A DNA stretch of 14,642 nucleotides. It comes from DAOTUL01 sp034437435. Its GTDB lineage: Bacteria > Chloroflexota > Anaerolineae > Aggregatilineales > Phototrophicaceae. Location: assembly GCA_964417785.1 (NCBI GenBank), contig CAYQJO010000099.1, forward strand, positions 1-14,642, given 5' to 3'. The notes under the pieces were generated by a model. The model searched no databases. It was not told the DNA's origin and worked only from the letters and a program-made list of their open reading frames with translations. The position numbers were made by a program, and so were the translations under genes. This document shows, in pieces, positions 13,791 through 14,642 of this stretch; the first letter of the stretch is position 1, and every line of letters starts with the position of its first letter.

Positions 13791-14642
13791 ATGGCACGAG
13801 TATTCATCGCGTATGCCAGCAAATACAAGCTATTTGCTACTCAACTGGCACGATCTCTATCCGACATTGGCGCAGATGTCTGGATTGATGTCGATGACAT
13901 CCCCGCCGGGACCAAATGGCACAACGCTATTCAGGAAGGGCTTGATCTGTGCGAGATTATGCTCGTGGTCATCACACCGGAGGCGATGACGTCGGCCAAT
14001 GTTGAGGACGAGTGGCGCTACTTTCGGCATAAGCAAAAGCCGATTATTCCCATACTGCTCAAACCGGCTGAGGTTCACTATCAGCTTGCCTCCCTGCAAT
14101 ACATCGACTTCCACCGGCAGGATTACAATATCGCCTTTACCCAACTGCAAACGGAGTTGCGCCGCTACGGGCTGCGCCTGACGGCCCATGATTCTGCGCA
14201 GATTCCGGCACAGCGCCCGCTGCCGGTTCAGGGCAGACGCCGGATCAACTGGAAGCAGGTGGCGGTTGTGCTGGTGATTCCGCTGTTTATTGCCATTGTT
14301 GGCGGGTTGGTGCAAACGTGGCCTGATATTGTGGATCGGTTGTCTCAGACGTCAGAATCAGAAGTTGCGGGTGACGCAACCCTGAGCGGATTCCAGCGGG
14401 TGCAAACGGCGGAAGCGGCCCAGGCACAGGCCGTTGAGACCCAATCGGCGTTGGATGAATTGGCGACGGCCAACAGCATCCGCGACGCCAACGCCACCGG
14501 CACAGCGGCCCGACTCCAGGCGACGGAAACCGCTGCCCAGGCGACTTTGCGGGCGCTCTCAGCAACACCGACGCCCACCAACATGCCCGACGCCAACGCC
14601 ACCGGCACAGCGGCCCGACTCCAGGCGACGGAAACCGCTGCC
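13791..14642 (+). CDS. TIR-domain membrane protein with repetitive Thr/Ala-rich tail, 3'-truncated by window end
   Basis: The 284 visible residues open with a bacterial TIR domain: RVFIAYASKYK (3-13, first strand), DIGADVWIDVDDIPAGTKW (25-43, BB-loop region), AIQEGLDLCEIMLVVITPEAM (46-66), EDEWRYF (72-78) and KPIIPILLK (83-91). Glu74 is the best candidate for the catalytic Glu of NAD-cleaving TIR enzymes. One membrane helix follows at about 156-178, preceded by QGRRRINWK, then an Ala/Thr/Gln-rich tail with 'AATETAA'-type units and a short SATPTPTN stretch. By the positive-inside rule the TIR domain would face the cytoplasm and the tail the outside. It starts 29 bases after the O-antigen ligase gene, with only a G-rich stretch (13781-13785) as ribosome site, and may or may not be in its transcript. 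The C-terminal domain is off the window. Confidence 0.8.
   Translation, partial: MARVFIAYASKYKLFATQLARSLSDIGADVWIDVDDIPAGTKWHNAIQEGLDLCEIMLVVITPEAMTSANVEDEWRYFRHKQKPIIPILLKPAEVHYQLASLQYIDFHRQDYNIAFTQLQTELRRYGLRLTAHDSAQIPAQRPLPVQGRRRINWKQVAVVLVIPLFIAIVGGLVQTWPDIVDRLSQTSESEVAGDATLSGFQRVQTAEAAQAQAVETQSALDELATANSIRDANATGTAARLQATETAAQATLRALSATPTPTNMPDANATGTAARLQATETAA
14483..14642 (+). repeat. Intragenic direct repeat, 105-base period
   Basis: Bases 14483-14537 and 14588-14642 are identical over 55 bases, and the second copy may continue past the window edge. The period of 105 bases is 35 codons, so it is frame-neutral; each copy encodes DANATGTAARLQATETAA. The bases between (14538-14587) encode a Gln/Ala/Thr/Pro spacer. 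Confidence 0.95.

Noticed and set aside
13762..13989. Small plus-strand open frame starting right after the O-antigen ligase stop
   Set aside because: It is out of frame with the TIR coding sequence that begins at 13791 and shows no recognisable motif.
14483..14642. Repeat at the right edge as a CRISPR array
   Set aside because: Only two units, inside an open coding frame with a codon-multiple period and a low-complexity protein product; no cas genes are visible.

Overview
The window looks like part of a moderately high-GC bacterial chromosome, probably a draft or metagenome assembly, since it contains a run of exactly 100 Ns at 8481-8580. The gene content suggests an anaerobic or facultative Chloroflexota member, Anaerolineae-like. 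The hints are a four-subunit 2-oxoacid:ferredoxin oxidoreductase, large GT-C/YfhO membrane proteins, Thr/Ala-rich low-complexity linkers, and a 'TSPPGPLSK'-type palindromic repeat read through in frame inside a gene. This lineage is inferred from gene style; no rRNA or tRNA gene is present to settle it.

Layout. (1) 1-2053, plus strand: the 3' end of a GDP-4-keto-6-deoxy-mannose reductase (rmd-like), then gmd, then a tatD-family hydrolase, joined by 1- and 4-base overlaps. Rmd plus Gmd would convert GDP-mannose to GDP-D-rhamnose, a sugar donor for surface glycans. (2) 2054-2188: an AT-rich control region with a 7-bp-arm dyad overlapping a candidate -35 box. (3) 2189-4805: a compact operon of 4Fe-4S ferredoxin, alpha, beta and gamma subunits of a VorB/KorA-type 2-oxoacid:ferredoxin oxidoreductase. 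(4) A strong hairpin at 4813-4851 separates this operon from a convergent minus-strand gene at 4860-5645, which encodes a secreted protein with two internal repeats. (5) 5760-13761, plus strand: a glycan-assembly operon in which every junction overlaps. It comprises a GT2 glycosyltransferase, a GT4 glycosyltransferase, a GT-C/family-39-like membrane protein interrupted by the gap, a YfhO-family membrane protein, and an O-antigen ligase/polymerase-like protein. (6) 13791 to the right edge: a TIR-domain protein with one membrane helix and a repetitive Thr/Ala-rich tail, cut by the window end.

The rhamnose genes can feed the glycan operon: GT2 and GT4 enzymes would build an oligosaccharide on a lipid carrier, and the membrane proteins would modify, polymerise or transfer it outside the membrane. 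The TIR protein may be a passenger or a membrane-linked signalling or defence module; its effector end lies outside the window. The most unusual structural signal is a dispersed palindromic repeat. One complete copy lies in frame within the YfhO gene, and the assembly gap in the neighbouring GT-C gene is flanked by what look like the two ends of a second copy.
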